Shown: positions 16,475 through 25,358, numbered from the stretch's first letter. The stretch is 64,000 nucleotides of DNA from an uncultured Paracoccaceae bacterium (GCA_947495795.1 CANMAI010000004.1:186001-250000); one strand, 5' to 3'. Numbers and translations: made by a program. The notes: generated by a model from the sequence alone, not told the origin.

Positions 16475-18073
16475 TTATGCATCTCCGGCGGCCCTTTTCC
16501 TTCGCGGCTGTCGCAGCTCGCGTGGCTTGCGACTCCCGTGTTTCTCGAACACGGCCTCTGCTTCCGCGCGGGCGTCACCGGTTCGGCGCAGCGCATAAAT
16601 GCGCTTTTTCGCCTCGTGTGCCGTCTGTTTATGATCCACGATAGGACTGGGGTAATCAGCCGATGGCTGATCCGTCGTCCAGGGCTCCTGCAATGCCTTA
16701 CCATCGAAGGCCGACAGCTCGTGCACCCAGCGGCGTGTAAAGTCTCCCGTGGGGTCCTGATCATACCCCTGCTTGACCGGAGAGTAGACCCGCACAGCGT
16801 TTATCCCGGTCTCACCCGCTTGCATCTGGCTTTGCGGCCAATGGATGCCCGGTTCGTAATCAGTGAAAAATCGCGCCAGCACTTCACCTGATTGCTGCCA
16901 AGGCAGCCAAAGATTGTAGGACGCAAACGACATCAGCATCGCGCGCATCCTAAAATTGATCCAACCCGTCGCCTTGAGATACCGCATGCAGGCGTCGACA
17001 AAGGGATACCCGGTTTGACCCGTTGCGAAGGCGGTCAGCGTAGCCTCATCACTCGGGGTGGGGCGTAGGCCTTCATACATGCGCGCCATTGGGAGCCATT
17101 CGATCTCCGGCTCTGCTTCGAGCTTTTGCATGAAGTGACAATGCCAGTGCAGCCGCCCGATAAAGGATCTCATTGCGCTTGGCCATGTGCCTCGCTCCGC
17201 TTTCGGAAGGGCCGCGATCTCCTCCTGCCGTGCCAGTGTGGCCTGATAGATCTCGCGCATCGATAAGCTACCGGCGACAAGGTGCGCCGACAGTCTGGAA
17301 CAGGCGGATTCCCCTGTGACGGGGCTCGACATGGCTTTCTGATAGGGCTCACCCCGGTCGTGAAGAAATGACCGAACCGTCTGAAGAGCAGCCGCTCGCC
17401 CAGATGGTTGAAGGTCAACGATGCCGTCGGGCTCAAGTTGAAGATCGGAGGACGTCGGAACGCGATCCGCCCCGTGATCGATCCATGAAATCCGCGATGG
17501 CACGGGCAAGAGTGGCTCGGACATCATTTTGTCCCAGCGTTTTGCCCATTGGTTCCGATTCAGGGAACTACCACGCCAGACCCCATATTGCTGGAACTCC
17601 TCGAAAGTGATATTTTGGTCGCTGCACCAGTCTCGCACGGCCTTATCGCGCTCAAAGGTCCAGGCATTCCCTGTTTCCATGTGAGCGACGAGACGAAACT
17701 TGCCATGAGTTGCGAGAATATCATCCAGCGCGTCTTTAACTGAACCCACCATGACGCAGAGCTTTCCGCCTCTGTCAGAAACGTCTTTTTTAAGGCTCTC
17801 AACCGCGCTGCGGAGAAACTCCCATTGACGGTAGCTGGTATCGGGAAGAGCCCAATATTCAGGTTCCGCGACATACAGAGGAAGAACCCGGCCGTAGTTT
17901 GCAGCTGCTGTCAGTGCGGCATGATCGTTGAGCCGAAGATCACGTTTGAACCAGATGACAGTCAGATTTACGGCGCCATCGGCACCACTAAGGTTTTTGG
18001 CTGTCACTTCATCGGCTTTCATCAGGTGCTGCGAGTATCGAACGTTCCACCCGTGGAAGTGTTCCATAAGCAC
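16475..18073 (-). CDS. Cryptochrome/DNA photolyase family flavoprotein
   Basis: A 532-residue protein with the N-terminal alpha/beta photolyase domain (LTVIWFKRDLRLNDHAALTA) and the FAD-binding helical domain. Motifs include TWPSAMRSFIGRLHWHCHFM, FVDACMRYLKATGWINFRMR, and WPQSQMQAGETGINAVRVYS. FAD-binding photolyases repair pyrimidine dimers with blue light; cryptochromes signal. The two cannot be separated by eye here. The open frame begins at a GTG (18073) with an ATG at 18067; 35 residues precede the core and no good ribosome site is visible, so the start is uncertain. It is the only intact gene in a decayed region and may have been acquired. Confidence 0.88.
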   Translation of the reverse strand: MLMEHFHGWNVRYSQHLMKADEVTAKNLSGADGAVNLTVIWFKRDLRLNDHAALTAAANYGRVLPLYVAEPEYWALPDTSYRQWEFLRSAVESLKKDVSDRGGKLCVMVGSVKDALDDILATHGKFRLVAHMETGNAWTFERDKAVRDWCSDQNITFEEFQQYGVWRGSSLNRNQWAKRWDKMMSEPLLPVPSRISWIDHGADRVPTSSDLQLEPDGIVDLQPSGRAAALQTVRSFLHDRGEPYQKAMSSPVTGESACSRLSAHLVAGSLSMREIYQATLARQEEIAALPKAERGTWPSAMRSFIGRLHWHCHFMQKLEAEPEIEWLPMARMYEGLRPTPSDEATLTAFATGQTGYPFVDACMRYLKATGWINFRMRAMLMSFASYNLWLPWQQSGEVLARFFTDYEPGIHWPQSQMQAGETGINAVRVYSPVKQGYDQDPTGDFTRRWVHELSAFDGKALQEPWTTDQPSADYPSPIVDHKQTAHEAKKRIYALRRTGDARAEAEAVFEKHGSRKPRELRQPRRKRAAGDA

Positions 18074-18255
18074 GCTCAGTCAAACATCGCCTTAAAGAAA
18101 TCGACTGCCCAATACGAGAGAGCTCCGGGATCAAGGCCATTCATCTCGTCCAAGCGGCACGTCAAGTTGGCCAAATATACATACCATGATGTCTGTCTGC
18201 GCATCCCGGATCGTCGTGACTGGAATGTTGAAAAAATACAGAAAGGAGCACCACG

Positions 18256-18405
18256 ATGAAGCACTTGAATCTACCGTCCGTCAGGCAAATCCAGACGAAC
18301 TCTGAAACCGTCTATGCATTCGAAGTTACCGGAGATGTATCGAAGGATGAGTTCATCCTATCGACGGCCGCCTCGATTAGGCTGGCATCAAATGCAAAGC
18401 CGTGA
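18256..18405 (+). pseudogene. SpoIIAA-like (STAS) gene start, interrupted by transposase sequence
   Basis: A clear AAAGGAG ribosome site precedes the ATG at 18256. The first residues (SVRQIQTNSETVYAFEVTGD, then VSKDEFI) resemble the start of SpoIIAA-like proteins (PF11964). At about position 18362 the sequence switches to the 3' part of an antisense transposase, and the frame stops at 18405 after 49 codons. It is most likely an ordinary small gene cut by an IS element. The family assignment rests on a short stretch. Confidence 0.4.
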
Positions 18406-18785
18406 CCACCAAGGGGACCCTCCGAAATGCAGCATGCAACGGCGGTCTCGAACACAGAGCGCAGCAGATCACTTTCCCGGAATTTACCATCGCGGTATCT
18501 GGAAAAGGTGCTGTGATCAGGCACTTTCTGGTCCAAGCTCAGGCGGTAAAACCAACGATACGCAAGGTTCAGATATCCCTCTTCACACAGGCGCCGCTCC
18601 GACCGGATATCCAAAACATATCCGATCACCAACATCCGCAGGATTAGTTCGGGATCAATTGAGGGCCGCCCAAGATGGCTATTATACTGCTTCGGCTGCT
18701 TACGGTTGGTCGCCACGTCCAAAAAGCGGTCAATCTCGCGCAGATGTTATCCACCGGGACATGCACCTCCATGTCAAAGTCGCAA
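18312..18785 (-). pseudogene. Frameshifted, truncated IS1182/IS5-type transposase
   Basis: The N-terminal half of a transposase: EVHVPVDNI, then (shifted by one base near 18745) LREIDRFLDVATNRKQ, and GRPSIDPELILRMLVIGYVL, LCEEGYLNLAYRWFYRLSLD, PDHSTFSRYRDGKFRESD. These are hallmarks of the DUF772/IS1182-type N-terminus. After FAFDASLIEA it changes to other DNA at about 18362. The missing DDE part and the frameshift show that it is dead. I saw no terminal inverted repeats. Confidence 0.8.
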
Positions 18786-18981
18786 AACAACCACGCCAAA
18801 GCTCACTGAACACCCATCATCGTCAAGTCTTCCCAAATTTTACAATACCGGGTGAAGCAAACGACTTGCCTCAAAGCAACAGAGACTTCTTCAACAAAAT
18901 AAGCTCGGAGCAGACGTTGCCCTAAAGCGCAGGATGATCCAGAACCAAACCATCTGTTGCCATCCCGGAGAGGCCCAAGAC

Positions 18982-19563
18982 ATGACAATCGCCATCGCCG
19001 CCATCCTAGGCTACCTCCTCGGCTCCGTCCCCTTCGGCCTCGTCATCGCAAAAGCCCTCGGTCTTGGCGATATCCGCAAGATCGGATCGGGCAATATCGG
19101 CACCACCAACGTGCTGCGCACCGGCAACAAGCCAGCCGCCCTCGCCACGCTTATTCTCGACTCCGGCAAAGGCGCCGCCGCCCTTCTGCTGGCCCGCTGG
19201 CTTCTGGGAGAGCCGGCAGCGCTGGCCGCTGGCCTCGGCGCCATCATCGGCCACCTCTACCCCGTCTGGCTCAATTTCAAAGGCGGCAAGGGTGTGGCCA
19301 CATGGCTCGGCCTCCTCCTCGCTCTCAACTTCATCGCAGGAGCCATCGCCTGCGCCACATGGCTCGCCATCGCCGCCCTCACCCGCATCTCGTCGGCCTC
19401 CGGCATGGCCGCCACAGCTTCCAGCCTCATCACCCTCCCCCTCCTCGGCCGCGCAGATGCACTGGCCATCGCCATCCCCATCACAGCCGTCATCTTCTGG
19501 AAACACCGCGCCAATATCACACGCCTCCGCGCAGGCACCGAACCAAAAATCGGCAAATCCTGA
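18982..19563 (+). CDS. plsY: Acyl-phosphate glycerol-3-phosphate acyltransferase PlsY
   Basis: Integral membrane enzyme that acylates glycerol-3-phosphate in the first step of phospholipid synthesis. Motifs are GYLLGSVPFGLVIAK, GSGNIGTTNVLRT and HLYPVWLNFKGGKGVAT, which correspond to the three conserved PlsY loops. The ATG at 18982 with GGAGAGG upstream is preferred to the in-frame 18934 start. Length (193) is normal. It marks the return to the ordinary chromosomal codon style. Confidence 0.96.
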   Translation: MTIAIAAILGYLLGSVPFGLVIAKALGLGDIRKIGSGNIGTTNVLRTGNKPAALATLILDSGKGAAALLLARWLLGEPAALAAGLGAIIGHLYPVWLNFKGGKGVATWLGLLLALNFIAGAIACATWLAIAALTRISSASGMAATASSLITLPLLGRADALAIAIPITAVIFWKHRANITRLRAGTEPKIGKS

Positions 19564-19669
19564 CGCGCCCTTAACCAAAACGTCATCAAACCAGACCTTC
19601 ACCACACACGCGCCAAATTTGCGCCACTCTTGCCCACCCATATCAGCCAGGTTGATTTACGAGGGCTCA

Positions 19670-20182
19670 ATGGAAATCCTGCGCCACTGTCAAAGGTGTC
19701 TAATAGGCTGGCGAACACTGCGCGGCCGTGCAACGCGCGGCGAGTTCTGGGTGTTTCACGCCATGCTGGTCGTGGTTCTCTTCCTCGTGGTCCTCGGCTA
19801 TTTCTTCACGCTCTCGGCCATGGGCGCGGATGTCGACTCTCCGATGCGCAAACCGATCACCATCACCTATATTGTATTGTCAGCCGGCCTGATGATCTTC
19901 CTCTTCATCGCCTCCGTCTCGGTCACGGTCCGCCGCCTCCATGATCGCAACCGCAGCGGCAAATGGTACCTTTTCTATGCCGTTCTCAGCGTGGTGCAGG
20001 CAGTATATTCGCAATTCGTGCCCACCAACGATACCGCCATCATGATCGGCGCGGGGCTCGCGGGCCTTGTGCTTCTCTCCACCCTGATCGGCTTCATCCT
20101 GATGTGCCTCAAGGGCACGGATGGCGTGAACAATTACGGCGCAGATCCCCAACGTCCGATAGATCTCAACGTCTTCGCCTGA
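19670..20182 (+). CDS. DUF805 family membrane protein
   Basis: The start at 19670 (MEILRHCQRCLIGWRTLRGR) is chosen since this is the usual DUF805 beginning; an in-frame upstream extension overlaps plsY in another frame. It has four membrane helices and the family motifs RATRGEFW near the N-terminus and VTVRRLHDRNRSGKW in the middle. It ends with GVNNYGADPQ, also typical. The function is unknown, it is in the inner membrane. Confidence 0.9.
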   Translation: MEILRHCQRCLIGWRTLRGRATRGEFWVFHAMLVVVLFLVVLGYFFTLSAMGADVDSPMRKPITITYIVLSAGLMIFLFIASVSVTVRRLHDRNRSGKWYLFYAVLSVVQAVYSQFVPTNDTAIMIGAGLAGLVLLSTLIGFILMCLKGTDGVNNYGADPQRPIDLNVFA

Positions 20183-20477
20183 GGCGATTTGCCCGCAAGC
20201 CACTATCCGCGGAGAGCGCTCCAAACCGAGCTGCCTGAGAGACGCTGCCGTTTGGCCCCGATACTCTCCTTCATCCAGCACTTCGAGCGGAAAAGACATA
20301 TGGTTTCGGCCAGAATCGTCTCCTCCACGTCCTCATCCCTAAAAGCACAGAGGGGGCCAACCGCGTCAGCCCGGATCCTCTGCAGCCACAAGATGACAAT
20401 TGGAAGACTTGTTCCGCTGGCACATCCATCCAACCCGGTGCGAAAGGTTTCCCTTGACGTTTCCGTTGCTTCATTTA
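20183..20477. other. Intergenic stretch without a recognised gene
   Basis: This stretch lies between the DUF805 gene and the GbsR-type regulator's operator. A minus-strand frame of 76 codons (20203-20433) exists but matches no family I know and lacks a good start. No RNA gene is apparent. Confidence 0.4.
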
Positions 20478-20495
20478 TTTCTGTTGTAACAGAAA
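20478..20495. promoter_or_regulatory. Perfect palindrome, probable regulator operator
   Basis: TTTCTGTTGTAACAGAAA has 8-base arms around GT, 15 bases before the ATG of the GbsR/MarR-type gene. Such dyads in front of a MarR-type gene usually serve autoregulation. The same protein could also control the membrane-protein genes downstream. Confidence 0.75.
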
Positions 20496-20510
20496 CAACA
20501 GGAAATTCCG

Positions 20511-21038
20511 ATGCACCTCACACCTGCCATGGAAAACTTCATCCTCCACTGGGGAGAAATGGGGGCAAAATGGGGGGTCAATCGCTCCGTCGCCCAGATC
20601 CACGCCCTTCTCCACCTCTCGCCAGAGCCACTCCCGGCCGATGTGATATCGGAACTTCTGGGTCTCGCCCGTTCCAATGTCTCCACCGGCCTCAAGGAAC
20701 TGCAAGGCTGGAAGCTGGTGCAGATAGAGCGCCGCCTGGGCGACCGCCGCGATCACTTCACCTCCGTCCGCGATATGTTCGATCTCGTCCATGTCGTTGT
20801 CGCAGGCCGGCGTGAACGCGAATACGTGCCCACGCTGGAGGCTGTTGCCACCACACTGGAAGACGCCAAAACCGATGGCACACCGGAAGCCTTCCGCCAG
20901 CGCATGAAAGAAACCTACGAGACGATGGCCCTCTTCGACCGATGGTACAGAGACGTCCAGCGCCTCCCCCGCCCCGTGCAGAAAAGCCTCCTCAAGCTCG
21001 GTGCAGGTATCACCAAGATCCTGCCCGGCATGAAGTAA
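20511..21038 (+). CDS. GbsR/MarR-type transcriptional regulator
   Basis: A 175-residue winged-helix protein of the GbsR group (MENFILHWGEMGAKWGVNRS, then ARSNVSTGLKELQGWKLVQI, and a beta-wing with RRDHFTS). The C-terminal half is helical and ends with PRPVQKSLLKLGAGITKILP. GbsR-type proteins often respond to osmolytes or repress membrane or choline/betaine genes. Here the gene is followed at 23 bases by three related small membrane-protein genes, which are its likely targets. Confidence 0.88.
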   Translation: MHLTPAMENFILHWGEMGAKWGVNRSVAQIHALLHLSPEPLPADVISELLGLARSNVSTGLKELQGWKLVQIERRLGDRRDHFTSVRDMFDLVHVVVAGRREREYVPTLEAVATTLEDAKTDGTPEAFRQRMKETYETMALFDRWYRDVQRLPRPVQKSLLKLGAGITKILPGMK

Positions 21039-21061
21039 AAATTTGCCCGGGAGTTTCTCTC

Positions 21062-21532
21062 ATGACAGAAAAAACTGGCAAAACCGCCGCACCCACAGCC
21101 AAATTGGCACAGCCTACAGCGCTCCGCCTCCTTGCCTGCGGCTTAAGGCTGGGCGTACGGCGCACCACACTCTTCGTGTTGCTGCTCGGCCTCCTGGGGG
21201 CTCCCTTCTCCTCGGGCCTCACCCTCTTAGCAGCATGCGGCTTTACCCTATACCAGATTGCCATCGGAACGCCGGTCTTCTTCCCCTACGGTGCCATCGC
21301 TCTCCGTCTCACTCCGGAAAAGATACAGCGTACGCCCCGCACCTTCGCCGCAATCGCCGCGATGTCGATGGCCATAACACTCCTCGCACTCACCGCCCTG
21401 TCTCTCAGCGCTTCAGGCTCCGTAAGCCCGAAAATACTCTGGGGCCTCGGCCTCCCCGCCCTGCTCATAGCTCCGGTCTGGGGCTACGCTCTCGGTCAGG
21501 TCTTCCGAGATCAGGGCATGGCAAACGGCTGA
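21062..21532 (+). CDS. Small multi-pass membrane protein, tandem family copy 1
   Basis: A 156-residue protein; the ATG at 21062 lies downstream of a GGGAG site, and the longer frame from 20942 overlaps the regulator. It is hydrophobic with about four membrane helices. It shares motifs with the next two products: IGTPVFFPYGAIAL about residue 80, and a terminal IAPVWGYALGQVF. I do not recognise a named family. Function unknown. Confidence 0.7.
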   Translation: MTEKTGKTAAPTAKLAQPTALRLLACGLRLGVRRTTLFVLLLGLLGAPFSSGLTLLAACGFTLYQIAIGTPVFFPYGAIALRLTPEKIQRTPRTFAAIAAMSMAITLLALTALSLSASGSVSPKILWGLGLPALLIAPVWGYALGQVFRDQGMANG

Positions 21533-21556
21533 CTCGATTTAGAAGGAAACTCTCTC

Positions 21557-22060
21557 ATGACACGCGAAACTGAGCGCACTTTCGGAGCGGTCGATGCAGC
21601 GGCGACAAACTCCAGCCCGTTTCACCTCCTCGCCGGGGGGCTCAAACTCGGCGCACTCCGCACAAGCAGTTTCTGGCTCATCCTCGGCCTCATCGGCACG
21701 CCTTTTACAGCGGGCATTACGCTGATCATTGCGATCTGCATCGTCGTGGTCCAACTCGCGATTGGTGCGCCCATCTACTTTTTCCTCGGAAGGGCCGCCT
21801 TACACCTTGAAGTGCCGCGCACCCCACTCGCCATGGCCTGCATCGCTGCAGTCTCCGTCGCCATCCCCCTGCTGGCCGCCGCAGCAATCCTTCTTCCCTA
21901 CGGCCCCTCTGGCACACCGTTCACCGACGCGCTCGTGGTTGGCGGCCCAGTCGCCCTCCTCACCGCGCCGATCTGGGGGCATGCTCTCGGGCAGGTCTGC
22001 ACCACCCAGAAGAAGGCCGCAGCGCAAAATACGCCCCGTCCAACATCAAACCCGGTCTGA
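21557..22060 (+). CDS. Small multi-pass membrane protein, tandem family copy 2
   Basis: A 167-residue protein clearly related to the product of 21062-21532: LLAGGLKLGALRTSSFWLIL and LIGTPFTAGITLI match the first copy closely, then IGAPIYFFLGRAAL and TAPIWGHALGQV. About four membrane helices, no signal peptide. It follows the first copy at 24 bases behind GAAGGAAAC. It looks like a gene duplication within the operon. Function unknown. Confidence 0.72.
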   Translation: MTRETERTFGAVDAAATNSSPFHLLAGGLKLGALRTSSFWLILGLIGTPFTAGITLIIAICIVVVQLAIGAPIYFFLGRAALHLEVPRTPLAMACIAAVSVAIPLLAAAAILLPYGPSGTPFTDALVVGGPVALLTAPIWGHALGQVCTTQKKAAAQNTPRPTSNPV

Positions 22061-22085
22061 CCTTTTTTGAGAGGAAATTTCAGTC

Positions 22086-22556
22086 ATGACAGAAACAAGC
22101 GAACCAACTGCTCCTGCCAGATATCCTATCGACACGTCAGCCTTCCTCTTCGCTCTGATCCTTGGCCCATTCTGGGGCACCCTGGTGGCAATTGCGATTG
22201 CTCTCATACCGATAGGTCTGCTGTCGCTAACCACCGGATCGGAAATTGGCGTCTACGCCCTGATACCCGTTTTCGGGATCGCATTTGGCGCCCCCCTCTA
22301 TCTCACGCTGGGCACGATTGCCTTCGTGTTGGCGGCTCGCGCCCGGGCAAACTCCGCATGGATCTATGCACTAGCCGCATTTCTGGCGAACCTCTTCTCA
22401 CCTCTTGTCTTGTACCTCTTCGCAAACGCAAGCCGAGTACCAGATCCGGCAAGCATATCCCTCTTCTACCTCGGCTTCGGCTCGGCGTGCGCCCCGATCT
22501 ACGGCTGGGGTTTCGGCAGCATCTATATCAACTTCACCAAAGGAGATGCCCGATGA
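22086..22556 (+). CDS. Small multi-pass membrane protein, tandem family copy 3 (diverged)
   Basis: A 156-residue hydrophobic protein with the same plan as the two upstream products. The motifs FGAPLYLTLGTIAF and CAPIYGWGFGSIY align with the G-[AT]-P and AP-x-[WY]-G motifs of copies 1 and 2. The remaining sequence is more diverged. Its stop overlaps the next start by four bases (ATGA). Confidence 0.7.
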   Translation: MTETSEPTAPARYPIDTSAFLFALILGPFWGTLVAIAIALIPIGLLSLTTGSEIGVYALIPVFGIAFGAPLYLTLGTIAFVLAARARANSAWIYALAAFLANLFSPLVLYLFANASRVPDPASISLFYLGFGSACAPIYGWGFGSIYINFTKGDAR

Positions 22557-22945
22557 CACTCTTTGAAATCCTCTACTTCAGCCTCGTATTCACCGGCCTT
22601 GGCCTTCTCTGCCTGATCGTCTGGAAAGTGGGGGAAGCCATGGCCGATTGCCCCGCAACAGGCCGCGCTGCCCGCGCAGGTGCGCTCACCATCATGACAG
22701 GTTTCGCAGCCCTCGGCTTTGGCGTGATCTCCCTCATCGCCGCCATCTTCCCGCTGCTGCAAGAGGGCAACCTCAGCCTGCTTTACACAGCCCTCGGCCC
22801 CGCCGCCATCGCCCTCGGCATCGGCTTCACCTTCGCCGCCGGCCAATTGCGCGCTGTCGTCCGCGACGCCGCAACCCGTGCAGCGCATGTCACACGGCAA
22901 ACCGCTGCCCCAGGCACCACAGGGACGGATCAGGCAACCGCCTGA
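22553..22945 (+). CDS. Small membrane protein, last gene of the regulator-membrane cassette
   Basis: A 130-residue protein with three hydrophobic segments (LYFSLVFTGLGLLCLIVW, LTIMTGFAALGFGVISLIAA, ALGPAAIALGIGFTFAAG) and a soluble tail with many Thr and Ala. It overlaps the previous gene by ATGA, so they are coupled. I do not recognise a family. It is followed by a terminator. Confidence 0.68.
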   Translation: MTLFEILYFSLVFTGLGLLCLIVWKVGEAMADCPATGRAARAGALTIMTGFAALGFGVISLIAAIFPLLQEGNLSLLYTALGPAAIALGIGFTFAAGQLRAVVRDAATRAAHVTRQTAAPGTTGTDQATA

Positions 22946-22962
22946 CCGCCCCAGAAAGAAAC

Positions 22963-22986
22963 AAAGGCTCCCGAAGGGGCCTTTTC
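22963..22986 (+). terminator. Rho-independent terminator
   Basis: AAAGGCTCC, loop CGAA, GGGGCCTTTT forms a stem (one T-G pair) with a short T run, 18 bases after the stop at 22945. It ends the GbsR-type operon. Confidence 0.7.
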
Positions 22987-23084
22987 ATTATGCCACCACT
23001 CACGGCCATCCGAACAGCATTCCAACATTCTAATTTCAACGAAAACGCTTTATCAGGAACCTCAAATCCGCAGGGGGCCAAAGC

Positions 23085-23789
23085 ATGAGTACAGAACCAA
23101 AGATAGATACATCCGGCCGATCCAGGCCAGCGGCCTCCGTGCAGGAGAGCCTGACTGTAGAGACACTCGAAAACATAGCACCGCTCGATGATCAATTCGG
23201 TGCAGCCAAGCCCAAAACAGTCCCGGAGGTACTCTTCGAACCCCTCTTCGGACAGCCCGATCAACCAGAGGCGCAAGGCACCATACTCCACACCTACGCC
23301 ATCCTCGATGCCGCCAAGGTCATCAATCTCGTCGAAACGCTGGAGATGTCCGGCCTCGATCATCGCTGCCTCTTCAAGGGCAAGGCTGAAGACGATCTGA
23401 AGAATGTCGCTCCATGGCTTGTAAAACTGAAAGAGGGAGAGCGCTTTACCCGCACGCTCTTCACCAAGGATGCGTCAGATGCCCCCTGGCATCTCTGGGA
23501 TAAGGAACCCGGCATCTACATCCGCTCCCCTGCTTCGCTCGATGCCCTCTGGCAGCATTTCCGCAAATTCACGCGCGTTCAGGCTAAAACCGGCAAATGG
23601 TTCTTTCTCCGCTTCTACGATCCTTCGTTTCTGCCCGCCTATCTCGGCGCGATGGACCCCAAGAAACAAAGGCTCTTCATGGGGCCCGCAGAAGCCATCA
23701 TTGCCATCACGGCCAACCGGGGCAGCCCCGGCTACAATTCCGTCTCGCTGTCAGTCCCACCGCCCGGAGAAGGCGCAGCAAACGGATAA
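23085..23789 (+). CDS. DUF4123 protein (type VI secretion adaptor-like), orphan
   Basis: A 234-residue protein. From about residue 70 it has the DUF4123 layout: HTYAILDAAKVINLVETLEM, then ACLKG-like DHRCLFKGK, a segment ending PWLVKLKEGERFTRTLF, and KTGKWFFLRFYDPSFLPAYL. DUF4123 proteins are chaperones that load effectors onto VgrG in type VI secretion. No VgrG, PAAR or toxin gene lies beside it in this window. The 80-residue N-terminus is disordered-looking. It may serve a system elsewhere, or be a remnant. Confidence 0.75.
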   Translation: MSTEPKIDTSGRSRPAASVQESLTVETLENIAPLDDQFGAAKPKTVPEVLFEPLFGQPDQPEAQGTILHTYAILDAAKVINLVETLEMSGLDHRCLFKGKAEDDLKNVAPWLVKLKEGERFTRTLFTKDASDAPWHLWDKEPGIYIRSPASLDALWQHFRKFTRVQAKTGKWFFLRFYDPSFLPAYLGAMDPKKQRLFMGPAEAIIAITANRGSPGYNSVSLSVPPPGEGAANG

Positions 23790-23987
23790 TCCAGCGCCTG
23801 AGTGTCTTTCTTCAATTAAAGATCGACTTAGCTCCCGCTTTTCACCGGAGAGCCTTCAGGATCCTGCACGAAAAGCTCAGTCCGCTGACAGCATTTTGCC
23901 CTGACCTGAGCCATCCGGCACCCGCTACCGCGTTGAAGTCTTTGATTTCAGCCAGCAACCGGCGGTCCATGTTCAAGGCGAAGTGCC

Positions 23988-25358
23988 TTAGTACGAATAC
24001 TCCGCATAAATCCGGCTCAAATCCCCACCCCACTCACCATGATATTTGGCCAACAGCTCATCCGCCGGGGTCATCCCGCTCTCCACGGTCTCCTGCAAAG
24101 CGTTCAGAAAATGCGTCTCATCCGGGATCAAACCACCAGCCCCCGCACGCCCCCGCGCGCGCAAACCGGCGTCCGCAATCCCCAGCACATCCCGCGCCAC
24201 ATCCCGCAAGTTGCGCCCGTCAACCTCCGCCTCAAGCCCCTTCACCGAAGCGTCCACATGCAAACGGGCGCGCGTCTCCGCATCCCAGCCCCTGCACACA
24301 TCCCATGCCGCATTCAAAGCGCCCTGATCATACATCAGCCCAACCCAGAACGCGGGCAATGCACATAAGCGCCGCCACGGCCCCCCATCGGCCCCCCGCA
24401 TCTCCATGAACTGCTTGATCCGCGCTTCGGGGAAAATCGTCGTCAGATGATCCGCCCAGTCGCTCAGCGTCGGCTTCTCCCCCGGCAACGCGGGCAACTC
24501 CCCCTTCAGAAAATCCCGAAACGATTGCCCCAAAGCATCCACATACACCCCGTCCCGATAGACAAAGTACATCGGCACATCGAGCGCGTAATCCACATAA
24601 GCCTCAAACCCGAACCCGTCTTCAAACACAAACGGCAGCATCCCCGTCCGGTCCGCATCCAGATCCCGCCATACCCGGCTCCGCCAGCTCTTGTGCCCGT
24701 TCACCTTGCCCTCAAAAAACGGCGAATTCGCAAACAGGGCCGTCGCCACCGGCTGCAACGCCAGCGCCACCCGGAACTTCTGCACCATATCCGCTTCACT
24801 GCCGAAATCGAGGTTCACCTGCACCGTGCACGTCCGCCGCATCATCACCCGGCCCATCGTACCGACCTTCTGCATATAGCCGTCCATCAGCTTGTATCGT
24901 CCCTTGGGCATCAACGGCATATCTTCGTGCAGCCAGTCCGGCGCCGCGCCGAGCCCGATGAATCCGGCCCCGATCTCGTCCCCCACAGCCTTCACCTCGG
25001 CCAAATGGGAGTTCACCTCATCGCATGTCTCATGGATCGTCTCCAACGGTGCGCCCGAAAGCTCCAGCTGCCCGCCCGGCTCCAGAGAGATATTCGCACC
25101 CCCCTTCACCAGCCCGATCAGCTTGCCCGCCTCCTCCACCGGCTGCCAGCCGAACCGGTCGCGCAGCCCGGAAAGCATATGATGGATGGATCGGTCCCCC
25201 GCGTATGGCAGCGGCGCATGCGTATCGAGGCAATACCCGAACTTCTCATGCTCCGTCCCGATCCGCCAATCCCCGGCAGGCTTGCAGCCAGCTTCCAGCA
25301 ATCCCGCCAGATCTTCATACCGCTCGATGGGCCCGCCACCCGACTGAGGAATAGACAT
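23988..25358 (-). CDS. gshA: Glutamate-cysteine ligase GshA
   Basis: Makes gamma-glutamylcysteine from glutamate, cysteine and ATP, the first step of glutathione synthesis. At 456 residues it has the alphaproteobacterial/plant-type layout: DWRIGTEHEKFGYC near the N-terminus, KGGANISLEPGGQLELSGAP, MMRRTCTVQVNLDF and FMEMRGADGGPWRRL. It stands alone in leftward direction. No short upstream ORF or riboswitch is seen. Confidence 0.96.
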   Translation of the reverse strand: MSIPQSGGGPIERYEDLAGLLEAGCKPAGDWRIGTEHEKFGYCLDTHAPLPYAGDRSIHHMLSGLRDRFGWQPVEEAGKLIGLVKGGANISLEPGGQLELSGAPLETIHETCDEVNSHLAEVKAVGDEIGAGFIGLGAAPDWLHEDMPLMPKGRYKLMDGYMQKVGTMGRVMMRRTCTVQVNLDFGSEADMVQKFRVALALQPVATALFANSPFFEGKVNGHKSWRSRVWRDLDADRTGMLPFVFEDGFGFEAYVDYALDVPMYFVYRDGVYVDALGQSFRDFLKGELPALPGEKPTLSDWADHLTTIFPEARIKQFMEMRGADGGPWRRLCALPAFWVGLMYDQGALNAAWDVCRGWDAETRARLHVDASVKGLEAEVDGRNLRDVARDVLGIADAGLRARGRAGAGGLIPDETHFLNALQETVESGMTPADELLAKYHGEWGGDLSRIYAEYSY

